Source: JAXDTI01 sp034090045
Lineage (GTDB): Bacteria > Actinomycetota > Actinomycetes > Actinomycetales > Actinomycetaceae
Length of the DNA stretch: 64,000 nt
Assembly (NCBI GenBank): GCA_034090045.1
Contig: JAXDTI010000002.1
Coordinates: 190,395-254,394 of the forward strand
Reading direction: 5' to 3'
Made by a program: the position numbers and the translations under genes. A model generated the notes under the pieces. That model saw only the letters and a program-made list of their open reading frames with translations. It had not been told where the DNA came from and made no database searches. Of this stretch, positions 17,492-25,305 are shown one piece after another (position 1 is the stretch's first letter; the number at the start of each line of letters is the position of its first letter).

Positions 17492-17824
17492 ATGAACGTT
17501 TTTGCCGACCAGAGTTGGGTGGCGAGGGCGCTGTGCGCTCAGGACGAGCCCGATGCCCTGTTTGTTCAAGGTGCTGCTCAGCGTCAGGTTCGCAGCCGCT
17601 GTTTCGCGTGCGAAGTTCGTTTGGAATGCCTGGCTGACGCATTGGATTCGGAAGCGAATTTCGGTGTTTGGGGTGGTCTAACCGAGCGGGAACGCCGCGC
17701 GATGCTGCGCTACCATCCCGAGGTGGAGAGCTGGTGGGAATGGCTCACCGAGTCTGAAGATGAACTGGCCGTAGAGTTGCGGGAGCCGCATACTCCGCGA
17801 GTGCTGGCTCATGTCCGTCACTGA
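17492..17824 (+). CDS. whiB4: WhiB-family iron-sulfur regulator, WhiB4-like
   Basis: Protein of 110 residues with the four WhiB cysteines (Cys15, 37, 40, 46) that hold a 4Fe-4S cluster, then FGVWGGLTERERRAMLRYHPEV (GVWGG turn at 58-62) and a C-terminal polar tail. The stretch DALFVQGAAQRQVRSRCFACEVRLEC and the sequence after GVWGG are closest to mycobacterial WhiB4, a redox regulator of oxidative-stress genes. GAGGGG lies 10 bases before the ATG. The next gene downstream is the DUF4177-like protein that also sits near whiB4 in mycobacteria, supporting the assignment. Confidence 0.88.
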   Translation: MNVFADQSWVARALCAQDEPDALFVQGAAQRQVRSRCFACEVRLECLADALDSEANFGVWGGLTERERRAMLRYHPEVESWWEWLTESEDELAVELREPHTPRVLAHVRH

Positions 17825-17827
17825 TTG

Positions 17828-17850
17828 AACCGGGTCTCGCGCCCGGTTTT
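17828..17850 (+). terminator. Terminator of whiB4
   Basis: Stem AACCGGG / CCCGGTT (17828-17834 and 17842-17848) with a 7-base loop followed by TTCTTTA, beginning 3 bases after the whiB4 stop. Confidence 0.8.
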
Positions 17851-17903
17851 CTTTATCCATGCAGGTGCTAGCAGATTGTGCTATCTAGGTTTCGGGAGCT
17901 GAT

Positions 17904-18071
17904 ATGCAGAAATGGGAGTACGCGACCGCCCCGCTGTTGATACATAACACGAAAGCGATTCTCGACAATTGGGGTTCTGACGGGTGGGAACTTGTGACGG
18001 TACTGCCCGGCCCGAATGGTCCGGAGAACCTGGTCGCCTATTTCAAGCGCCCTATCGACCCGACTGAATAA
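17904..18071 (+). CDS. DUF4177-like small protein (55 aa)
   Basis: Short gene below usual ORF cut-offs: 55 residues starting MQKWEYATAPLLIHNTKAIL and continuing with DNWGSDGWELVTVLPGPNG. This matches the DUF4177/Rv3678A-type small protein, which in mycobacteria also lies close to whiB4. TTCGGGAG precedes the ATG by about 4 bases. The last 20 bases overlap the 3' end of the convergent nuclease gene. Function unknown. Confidence 0.82.
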   Translation: MQKWEYATAPLLIHNTKAILDNWGSDGWELVTVLPGPNGPENLVAYFKRPIDPTE

Positions 18072-19023
18072 CCGGTATCCGCACCACGGCGGGTAGTGCC
18101 CGATGGTCAGATACCGCAAGCCTCACAGGTTTACCGGCGGTTATTTCTGCCCCTGCCACGAGTATGTGGTCGAGCGCCCGCCGCGGCTGGTCAGACGGGA
18201 TTGTGAGACCGGTGGCGGTAGCGGTTTCCGGCAGTGATAGCGTATGTTGCACGGCCTGACTAGACATATTTAGGTCACCGGCGAGCAGTGCCGGGTTCCC
18301 GGTTTCGTTAATCAGGTTCCAGGCGTGTTTGAGCTGTCGGCGTCCGGTCACGGCATCTAGTTCAAGGTGGGTGCAGCCAACCTCTATTGATCCAGCGGGT
18401 GTTTGGACGGTGGCTGCCAGCAGGGCTCGAACCTGCCCGAGCTGCAATTCGCGACCATCAGCACCTTGCCTCATGGTGAAGGGTTGGGCACCGAGGCTGA
18501 CCGAACGCCAATTCAGCACCGGGAATCGTGTCAATATTGCGACTCCATAGCCACCCAGGAATGGGCGTTCGGTTCCGAACCTGTCGAGGATGCCTGTGAT
18601 ATACGAACCTACCGTGGCGTTCTTGGTGTGTGTCGCGACCGGCAGCACCTGTGCCCCGCGCCGTACCACCCGGAAACGCGGTGCCGGTATTCGCCGTAGC
18701 AGTGCCGGTACCGGGAGTGTTCCCCACTCCGCGAACCCGTTGAAAAACGAACAAAACCTGACCTGTTCACACGGCCATCCGAGTTCTTCACGAACCACTT
18801 CCAGCTGGTTTATCCGCCCGGATCTGGATTGTCGATAGTCTACTTCCTGTAAACATATGATGTCTGGTTCCAATTCGGCGAGTTCGCGGGCAGCTGTTCT
18901 GGCTCGTTTTTCCCAGTTTGACGGGGTTTCGATGGCGGTGTTAGCCTGCTTTCCGGGTTCCGGCCAGGGTTCGCAATGTCGCAGATTCGCGGTCACGACC
19001 CGGATTGTTTCCGTATCGGTCAC
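18052..19023 (-). CDS. Endonuclease/exonuclease/phosphatase-family protein
   Basis: Protein of 323 residues with the EEP fold: RVVTANLR (strand 1, Asn), PDIICLQEVD (metal-binding Glu), VGCTHLELD, AGDLNMS (Asp/Asn) and DHILVAG ... VSDHRALPAVV (catalytic His). No signal peptide, so a cytoplasmic phosphodiesterase or nuclease is likely; substrate unknown. The GTG start overlaps the msrB stop by 4 bases (GTGA), so translation is coupled in the mscS-msrB-EEP operon. Its 3' end overlaps the DUF4177-like gene tail to tail. Confidence 0.88.
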   Translation of the reverse strand: MTDTETIRVVTANLRHCEPWPEPGKQANTAIETPSNWEKRARTAARELAELEPDIICLQEVDYRQSRSGRINQLEVVREELGWPCEQVRFCSFFNGFAEWGTLPVPALLRRIPAPRFRVVRRGAQVLPVATHTKNATVGSYITGILDRFGTERPFLGGYGVAILTRFPVLNWRSVSLGAQPFTMRQGADGRELQLGQVRALLAATVQTPAGSIEVGCTHLELDAVTGRRQLKHAWNLINETGNPALLAGDLNMSSQAVQHTLSLPETATATGLTIPSDQPRRALDHILVAGAEITAGKPVRLAVSDHRALPAVVRIPVIQSGR

Positions 19024-19451
19024 TGCGCTTCTCCGTCGCTATCTGGTTCTTTCAGGCGGAAGTCAAGCGAAACAGAGTTCATGCAATACCTTTGCCCGGT
19101 CGGGGTTTGGGGTGCATCCGGGAACACGTGTCCGAGATGCGAGCCACAATTTGCGCAGATCACTTCGGTGCGCAGCATCCCGTGGGAGGTGTCGGGTCGT
19201 TCTATCACCGACCCGGGCAGCGCCTGATAGAAACTTGGCCAGCCACACCCGGAATCAAATTTTGTTTCCGCGTCAAAAAGCAGCGCCCCACAACCGCCAC
19301 AATGATAGCTTCCGTCTCGTTGTTCTCGCAGGTATTTTCCGGTTCCGGGGGCTTCGGTTCCAGCCTGTCTGAGTACTCGATATGACTGGGCATCCAGGTG
19401 TCGTTTCCATTCTTCATCGCTGAGCGCGAAAGCGAAATCATAGCTGCTCAT
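19020..19451 (-). CDS. msrB: Peptide-methionine (R)-S-oxide reductase MsrB
   Basis: Repairs oxidised methionine (R-form). The 143-residue protein has both zinc CxxC pairs (CGGCGALLF and CANCGSHLGHVF), the substrate motif CGWPSFYQAL and the catalytic RYCMNSVSL. ATGA overlaps with mscS upstream and GTGA with the nuclease gene downstream show a tightly coupled operon. Full length for the family. Confidence 0.96.
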   Translation of the reverse strand: MSSYDFAFALSDEEWKRHLDAQSYRVLRQAGTEAPGTGKYLREQRDGSYHCGGCGALLFDAETKFDSGCGWPSFYQALPGSVIERPDTSHGMLRTEVICANCGSHLGHVFPDAPQTPTGQRYCMNSVSLDFRLKEPDSDGEAQ

Positions 19452-21079
19452 TTGTTTTCCTCGATTCTGCGGTCGCGTTCATCGAATACATCTTGACCGG
19501 GACCTTCGGCGCGTCTCATGCGTTCGTCAGCGTCAGCACCGCCGGAATAGAATGTGGCACTGACAGATCCGGTGTCGGTGACGCTACCCTCGGGTTTTAT
19601 AGGCTCCTGCAGCAGCATTGTTGCTTCGGTTCCTGGCGTCTCCCCTGGTGGGTTCCCGGCGGATTCAGCGGCGGCAGCCAGTTTTTTCTGTAGCGATCGG
19701 CGTCTTATTGCCGCTTTAGCGCGTTTCTGGGCGGCCCGTATCCGAGCCAGGTGCGCCGGGTCGTTGGGGTCTGAGATTGCGGGGGAACCGGGGGTGCCTT
19801 TACACTTCTGGACTCCCAAACTCACTTTGCCGGATCCGTCACCGTCATCGGCGCTCTCCGGGATCGGCACCATGCGCTCCCCGTCTATGCTGGGGCCTTT
19901 ACCGAGTTTATAGCCGGAAATGTCGAGCAGTTCTTCCGCAAAATCGGCAATCTGTTCGCGAGACAGATCCCGTTCGACCGTTTGAACCTGCTGTTGGGCG
20001 TAGCGTTTTCGCGGCAGCGCATAGGGGGCGTTCAACACCAGCCATTCATATAGTCGTTCCCGCAGCAGCGATTTCAGATCCCACAGCACCCCGGAGTTCG
20101 CTGCGGTCGCCGTCACCCGCAGCGTGATAGTCTCCGCATCCGAGTCTGTGACCTGCACTGATGCTGAACGTCCGTCCCACAGGTCAGTTTCGGAAAGGAT
20201 CCGGTCAACCTCTGCACGAATCGCGGTAACCGGTGCGGAGAAATCCAGCCGCAACTTCACGTCACCGAGCATCTGCGTGTCGCGACGCGACCAGTTTTCG
20301 AAACGTTTCTGAGTGAAGTCTGTCGATGGTGCCAATATTCGCCGGTCGTCCCACAGCCGAACCACCACATAGGTGAGCGTGATTTCCTCGATCGTGCCCT
20401 GTTCGTTGCCGGCACCCAGCCCTGGAACCACGACAATATCTCCAACCCGAATCGCATCTGACAGGGCTAATTGCAGACCCGCGAAGAGATTTGCCAGCGT
20501 GGATTGGGCGGCCAAGGTCGCAACTATCGAGACGATACCGGCGCTCGCCAACACCGATGCTGCCGCAACTCGGGCGGTAGGAAAGGTGAATATCGCTGCA
20601 GCGATACCTATAAGTATCAATACGGTTTGGATGATGCGCCGCATAACCTGCGCCTGTGTCTGTACCCGGCGGGTTCGCCCATCGGTGGCGTCCTCCCGTC
20701 CGATTGTGGTGGCGTCCTCAAGCACATTAGCCGCCGTGACCGCCAGCCAGGTCACCGCGAATATCGCGAGTATCAGCACAGTCTGCTCCGCATATGCGAG
20801 CCACGGCAACTGTTGGACCACGGCGGCGGTGTCGCTGTAACGCAACCCGATATAGGCTCCGACCATCAAACCGGTGATCGGCCAGGCGCGCCGTACCCGG
20901 TTGAAAAGCAAAATGGCGAGCCGATGAATCCGCGTAACCCATTTGGCCAGCGCAAACACCAGCACCGCTATGACCAGTCCAACGAGAGCACCGATTACCG
21001 CGCCACCGAACACAGCAATAATGTTGATGGTGTCAGAGACCACCTCATCGCTGTTTACGGCGTGTCCTATTTGTCCCAT
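19448..21079 (-). CDS. Mechanosensitive ion channel of the MscS family
   Basis: Channel protein of 543 residues. N-terminal membrane helices (about 20-190) include a pore-lining-like helix with Gly/Ala pattern (AASVLASAGIVSIVATLAAQSTLANLFAG), followed by the MscS beta domain (DAIRVGDIVVVPGLGAGNEQGTIEEITLTYVVVRLWDDRRILAPS) and the cytoplasmic alpha-beta domain. The last 150 residues are a charged, poorly conserved extension (RIRAAQKRAKAAIRRRSLQKK). Start is ATG preceded by TAGGCT and 6 bases, a leaderless arrangement; it heads the mscS-msrB-EEP operon. Releases solutes on hypo-osmotic shock. Confidence 0.92.
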   Translation of the reverse strand: MGQIGHAVNSDEVVSDTINIIAVFGGAVIGALVGLVIAVLVFALAKWVTRIHRLAILLFNRVRRAWPITGLMVGAYIGLRYSDTAAVVQQLPWLAYAEQTVLILAIFAVTWLAVTAANVLEDATTIGREDATDGRTRRVQTQAQVMRRIIQTVLILIGIAAAIFTFPTARVAAASVLASAGIVSIVATLAAQSTLANLFAGLQLALSDAIRVGDIVVVPGLGAGNEQGTIEEITLTYVVVRLWDDRRILAPSTDFTQKRFENWSRRDTQMLGDVKLRLDFSAPVTAIRAEVDRILSETDLWDGRSASVQVTDSDAETITLRVTATAANSGVLWDLKSLLRERLYEWLVLNAPYALPRKRYAQQQVQTVERDLSREQIADFAEELLDISGYKLGKGPSIDGERMVPIPESADDGDGSGKVSLGVQKCKGTPGSPAISDPNDPAHLARIRAAQKRAKAAIRRRSLQKKLAAAAESAGNPPGETPGTEATMLLQEPIKPEGSVTDTGSVSATFYSGGADADERMRRAEGPGQDVFDERDRRIEENK

Positions 21080-21085
21080 GTTTCC

Positions 21086-21091
21086 AGCCTA
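21086..21091 (-). promoter_or_regulatory. Leaderless -10 element of the mscS operon
   Basis: TAGGCT on the minus strand, 6 bases (GGAAAC) before the ATG of mscS, with no ribosome binding site. Confidence 0.6.
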
Positions 21092-21189
21092 GTGACCGCC
21101 CCTTACATTTTCCTGGACACGCCGTTTGCCAAAACCATGTGATACCTATTATTCTTGATGAAGTCTTGTGCCTGCGGGTGCGAGGCAGG

Positions 21190-21262
<73 letters not shown>

Positions 21263-21297
21263 CCCGGCGTCGTCACAGACGGCGGAAAAATGAATAT

Positions 21298-21371
21298 GGC
21301 CCAGTGGCGCAGTTGGTTAGCGCGCCGCCCTGTCACGGCGGAGGTCGCGGGTTCAAGTCCCGTCTGGGTCG
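21298..21371 (+). tRNA. tRNA-Asp (GTC)
   Basis: Cloverleaf of 74 bases: acceptor GGCCCAG/CTGGGTC, anticodon stem CCGCC/GGCGG with loop CTGTCAC (GTC), T loop TTCAAGT, discriminator G. CCA is not encoded. Lies 35 bases after tRNA-Glu. Confidence 0.97.
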
Positions 21372-21413
21372 CCGGTCGGTTCCGTGTCATATCCCGGCAC
21401 GGTTCCGGCTCTC

Positions 21414-21486
21414 GGCTCTGTAGCTCAGTTGGGAGAGCGTTCGACTGAAAATCGAAAGGTCACCGGATCGACGCCGGTCGGAGCCA
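21414..21486 (+). tRNA. tRNA-Phe (GAA)
   Basis: Cloverleaf of 73 bases: acceptor GGCTCTG/CGGAGCC with one U-G pair, anticodon stem TTCGA/TCGAA with loop CTGAAAA (GAA), discriminator A, no encoded CCA. The T loop reads ATCGACG, so position 54 is A and position 60 is G, where TTCRANY is usual. Confidence 0.95.
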
Positions 21487-21664
21487 CAAATCCTAGGTTC
21501 GGACATTACCCCCTGCAAATCTCTGGTTCTTTGGTAGCCTGTCCCCATGAACTCACAAAACTATCCTGAATAGTCTTCAATGGTGCACCAGACCGCACCA
21601 GCGCAACCGGGCCATGTCACCTGCAACGCCGAAGCCGGTTTCCCCACTCAGGCGTACCCGCCCT

Positions 21665-21931
21665 ATGAACCCGTCCCAGCCGATGAAACCACCGCGCACA
21701 AAAGGCTCCTACCTGGGGCTGATTCCGCTGGTAATCGGGGAATCATGTTTTTTGTGTTGCTGTGGGCGGATGGGATTGTGGTGAGCAGGTGCAGGGATAC
21801 TGGCTCAAAACGGCTTGATGTCGCACAGCACCGATTTTTATCTCGGCACGGGGATGCTGCTTGTGGCGTGGATTTGCTACAGGCTGGCGTTTGCTTTTGT
21901 GCTGATTGAGCCGATACGGACGAGGCAACGA
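21665..21931 (+). pseudogene. Frameshifted remnant of a small membrane protein
   Basis: Three adjacent frames together read like one protein. Frame A: MNPSQPMKPPRTKGSYLGLI then PLVIG up to the run of four G at 21737-21740. Frame B continues IMFFVLLWADGIVV, giving one membrane helix. Frame C, from about 21785, reads AGAGILAQNGLMSHSTDF and then a second helix (GMLLVAWICYRLAFAFVLIEPI) and runs into the neighbouring gene. Two frameshifts are needed, so it is either a decayed gene or carries sequencing errors. No family recognised. Confidence 0.45.
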
Positions 21932-21976
21932 GCCATCGGCACTCAGAGCACTGTTTATAAGGATCTCACGCGCGTT

Positions 21977-22786
21977 TCAGGCTCCCGCAGCGGCATCTGC
22001 GGTGTGGCGCTGTAACCAGGCGAGCGCCAGCTCAACCTCATCGGAAAAACCGCCGGTTTGCGCCTCCGGTCCCTTAATGAAATTCGATTCCGAGAATGTC
22101 CTGACCTGGGAGCCTTCCGGCATATATTTCAAGGCTTCGGTTGAATCTGCTGCGAGCCCGCCATCGTAGTCGGTGACGTCATGGACGATGAGCACCGGCA
22201 CTTCCAGCCCCTCACACAGTTCCTCCGGGTCGGTGAGGGTCAGGTCGGCGAGCGTCTGTTTCGAAATCAGGTAGTGGTCACGGCAGGGCTGGATTGCAGG
22301 GTCACAGGCATCATTCGGGATAACGGTGTGTCCAACCTGTTCAAGCTGGGTGAGCTGTTTTTCGGAAAACACCCGGCTCCAATCATTGTCGCGCGACCCG
22401 AGAATCGGGGAGCTGGCGAAAATGGCGCGCACATCGGGGGCGTCAGCTTTGATTGCGGCGCTCGCACCCCAGCCGTGTCCGTGTATGACCTGCACCGGAA
22501 ACCCCTGGTCAGTGAGCCATGAAGAAGCTGCACGCAGGTCTTCGGCTGCGTGTGCGAGGGTGATTACATCGTCTTCGGAATTGCCGCAACCAGACAGGTC
22601 GATTTGTAGGGTGGCGTATCCGGCGCTGCGATAGCTTTTTGCAAAACGGTCGAACCACCCGACTGAATGCCTGTCGGTGAGGAAACCGTGAGCAAAGAGC
22701 ACCGTCGCGCCGTGACTATCGACAGGATCAACGAAGTCACCGGCGAGCATGATGCCGCGCGGGGTGCTGATTTGTACTTCGCTCAT
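21977..22786 (-). CDS. Alpha/beta-hydrolase-fold protein lacking the nucleophile serine
   Basis: Protein of 269 residues with a clear alpha/beta-hydrolase layout: TVLFAHGFLTDRHSVGWFDR (oxyanion region), YATLQIDLSGCGNSE, the nucleophile elbow and VPVLIVHDVTDYDGG near the acid. The elbow reads HGHGWGAS: Gly105 stands where the catalytic Ser of GxSxG is expected, and the C-terminal region (SNFIKGPEAQ) lacks the usual catalytic His. It is probably a non-hydrolytic member or uses another mechanism. TAAATT lies 7 bases before the ATG with no ribosome binding site, a leaderless start. Confidence 0.82.
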   Translation of the reverse strand: MSEVQISTPRGIMLAGDFVDPVDSHGATVLFAHGFLTDRHSVGWFDRFAKSYRSAGYATLQIDLSGCGNSEDDVITLAHAAEDLRAASSWLTDQGFPVQVIHGHGWGASAAIKADAPDVRAIFASSPILGSRDNDWSRVFSEKQLTQLEQVGHTVIPNDACDPAIQPCRDHYLISKQTLADLTLTDPEELCEGLEVPVLIVHDVTDYDGGLAADSTEALKYMPEGSQVRTFSESNFIKGPEAQTGGFSDEVELALAWLQRHTADAAAGA

Positions 22787-22793
22787 ACCTGCA

Positions 22794-22799
22794 AATTTA
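22794..22799 (-). promoter_or_regulatory. Leaderless -10 element of the hydrolase-like gene
   Basis: TAAATT on the minus strand, 7 bases before the ATG at 22786. Confidence 0.5.
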
Positions 22800-22851
22800 C
22801 AGGCACCTGCTGACCGTCACCACCGGGGAAGCTTAATGTTTCCCGAGTGTG

Positions 22852-25017
22852 CTATGCGCGCTGACGGCGCAGCGCTATCCCAGCTCCAATCACCGCCAGT
22901 CCCGCGACCGCGATTGCTGCTGCACCACTGCCGAGATTTGGCATCGTTGGTCCCGGTTTACCTTCACGTTTAGGAACGGATTTCGGCGTTATCGTCGGTG
23001 CCGGATCGGGATCCGGGTCTGGTACCGGGTCGGTCGCATAGACCCACTCGCCGATGAGGGTATAGTTGCCGAGCGTATCGCGAGTGACAGCGTCACCAGC
23101 TGCCGCCGTTTCGTCTCCGGGGGCGGCCGGCGGGGTAACCGGTTCAGTGTCACCTGCCCTGGTGGCGATGGTCGATTCCGGTAGTTCGGTTATATCTATC
23201 TTTTCCTGTCGCCAACCTTGCCAACTCCAGGTTCCCTTACCATCCGGGTCTTTATAGGTTTTGGTGGATGGCTGCTCGGGGGTCACCACATCGCCCTGAA
23301 TTTTTTCAGTAACATCCTGCGGAGCCATTGCGGCCAGTTCAGCGGGCAGTTGCCGTCCGGCAGTGGCCGAGACATATTGAAAATCAACCTTGAATTCGGG
23401 CACAACCTTCGCCGCAACCTGGTCACAGGAGTCCTCGCCGAAATACAGATTCACAACCCGGGTTTGAAGAGTGTTGATATCCACCTCCCACCAGTTTTGG
23501 TTAAAGGTGGCAGCAGCTTGCTTCGAATCCGAATACCATTCACCGTCCTTACCGAGATACTGTGTTTCGTCTACCTTTCCGGTGCCGAAACCGTAATACA
23601 CGTTAGTCGGATTATCGTTCAGGTGGAAGTGATCCACATAGTTGAAAGGCTTGTCGCTTGCTGTGCCGTAACCGGTAATGAACTTATCATTCCGGACGTC
23701 CTCGGCATAGCCTTGACCGGCAGGTATCGTCTGGGTTACACGACAGGTCGGATTCCCCAACACCCCGTTACCGTTAGCGGTGTCGATGTGCGCATCCGTA
23801 ATCTCAACATAGTCAGGCACCTTGGATGCGTGGTTGGGGAACCCCAGGTAATCGACAAGTATTTGGACACCGTTCATAGCGGCTGCCTCATCCGGATCGG
23901 TTGAAGCAGAATCGTATGGCTGGGGAGCCCTCGTCGTGTTAAACACCTGCAGCGGCAGGAATTTGCTGTGCGGTTTCACGATATAGTTGCCAGACACTTC
24001 CACCTCTGGCCAGATTCCTTTCGGATAGGTGACGGTGGTAAAGGCATAGTCCACATAGTTCGGGAAATCGGGCTGACCGTCCTCGTCATAGTCCCCGTCA
24101 GAAAGCGCAACCTGCGGGGTGTTGGTAGGGACAGTGGTTACCGCACCCGGGTCTACGCTTTCCGCAAATAGTGTGTCGGCATCGGTCAAGTCAATGTTGC
24201 CGTATTCTGCCAACAGTCGCTTATGCGCATCAGCATAGGAGTTCTTTGTCTCTTGATATTCCGCAGCGTTGTTATAGGTGCCTATGTCAGGCGCCGAGGT
24301 GTGCATCTCGGCAGTTCCCAAAGATGCCGGTGTGAATGGCGCTCCAGTGTTATTTCGCGTGACGATAGTTGCTCGAACATCCTGAGGTGAGGCGAAACCG
24401 GTTGAATAAAAATCGTATTCAAAAAACGAGATTGCCTGTGCCCAGATATATGAGCGAGCCTCAACATCGCTGGTGATACCTTCAGATTTTTTAACTCCCG
24501 CAACCATGTCCGCATCGGTGCACGGATACCTGTTTGAAATCGAATAATCCAGGCATAAATAATCCGATAATACGGGTTGCGGAATCTTGTCTGTAGTCGG
24601 TATTTGGTTACCTGCCGCAACATACTCGGTATTGAAAATATCGACGATATTCGCGAGCTCCCGGTTCTCCAGATATTTATTGCTCATCGGCACGTTTTTG
24701 AAAGTAAAGGTCACGTCCTCCAGGGTTTTCGGCACCCGCACTACGAAATACTGTGAGGTCTGCATAAGATTCGCGGAATGACCGGTGGTGGCTTTTATCA
24801 GGTATTTGACCTGCACCTTGTCACCGGATTGTTTCTGATAGTTAGTGGTTGCCGCATCAATCCCGCCACCATATTGCGCCGGAACAACATCTATTACAGG
24901 ATCATGTACGCCATTCGCCACCTGGGCGAAGCCAAACGGGACGAGTGAGAAAGCCAGGGCGACAGCAGCCATCACAGCCGCACCTCTACCAATTTTCTTT
25001 TGCATGGGGGGGTACAT
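22852..25017 (-). CDS. Large secreted surface protein with C-terminal membrane anchor
   Basis: Exported protein of 721 residues; no functional family recognised. A basic start (MQKKIGRG) and hydrophobic core form a signal peptide ending near FGFAQVA. The body (about 40-640) is rich in Tyr, Asp, Thr and Asn with few cysteines. A DPDPDPAP stretch precedes the C-terminus, where MPNLGSG is followed by a hydrophobic helix and RRQRA. This is the layout of a sortase signal but MPNLG is not a standard LPXTG. The ATG at 25017 is chosen because GCGAGG lies 6 bases upstream; 25023 and 25005 are alternatives. Its promoter region faces away from the metF riboswitch. Confidence 0.8.
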   Translation of the reverse strand: MYPPMQKKIGRGAAVMAAVALAFSLVPFGFAQVANGVHDPVIDVVPAQYGGGIDAATTNYQKQSGDKVQVKYLIKATTGHSANLMQTSQYFVVRVPKTLEDVTFTFKNVPMSNKYLENRELANIVDIFNTEYVAAGNQIPTTDKIPQPVLSDYLCLDYSISNRYPCTDADMVAGVKKSEGITSDVEARSYIWAQAISFFEYDFYSTGFASPQDVRATIVTRNNTGAPFTPASLGTAEMHTSAPDIGTYNNAAEYQETKNSYADAHKRLLAEYGNIDLTDADTLFAESVDPGAVTTVPTNTPQVALSDGDYDEDGQPDFPNYVDYAFTTVTYPKGIWPEVEVSGNYIVKPHSKFLPLQVFNTTRAPQPYDSASTDPDEAAAMNGVQILVDYLGFPNHASKVPDYVEITDAHIDTANGNGVLGNPTCRVTQTIPAGQGYAEDVRNDKFITGYGTASDKPFNYVDHFHLNDNPTNVYYGFGTGKVDETQYLGKDGEWYSDSKQAAATFNQNWWEVDINTLQTRVVNLYFGEDSCDQVAAKVVPEFKVDFQYVSATAGRQLPAELAAMAPQDVTEKIQGDVVTPEQPSTKTYKDPDGKGTWSWQGWRQEKIDITELPESTIATRAGDTEPVTPPAAPGDETAAAGDAVTRDTLGNYTLIGEWVYATDPVPDPDPDPAPTITPKSVPKREGKPGPTMPNLGSGAAAIAVAGLAVIGAGIALRRQRA

Positions 25018-25216
25018 AAGCATCCTCGCTAATATGAAATTGAGCTAATCAATAGTATACTACCAGGCAAAACCCTTCCCGTCAACAGCCTTTTGATACC
25101 CGAAATACGGGGAAAACCCGCTACCCGGACTGTGATGAACAGGACGAGTGTTGCGTACCCGAACATGACTCAATTGGGGGATGATGGTCGGCTCAGGTAA
25201 CCTATAAAAGAACACA

Positions 25217-25301
25217 CCATCGAGAGCGACTGAGAGACCCGGCTCTGGGAAGTCGCAGCAACCCGCATCTGGCGGGTGCTAATGCCGGGAGCGATGGAGG
25301 G
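25217..25301 (+). ncRNA. SAM-I-clan riboswitch controlling metF-metE
   Basis: The leader upstream of metF has the S-box core. P1 is CCATCG (25217-25222) with CGATGG (25292-25297); P2 base is GCGACT (25226-25231) with AGTCGC (25250-25255), enclosing a kink-turn-like GAGAGACCC; J2/3 is AGCAA; P3 is CCCGC/GCGGG; J3/4 is the diagnostic TGCTAAT. The ribosome binding site GGAGGG (25296-25301) shares two bases with the 3' strand of P1, four bases before the metF ATG. SAM binding should therefore hide the site and block translation. No separate terminator stem is visible. The P4 region is very short, so the exact SAM-I or SAM-I/IV subclass is unsure. Confidence 0.85.
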
Positions 25302-25305
25302 AAAA

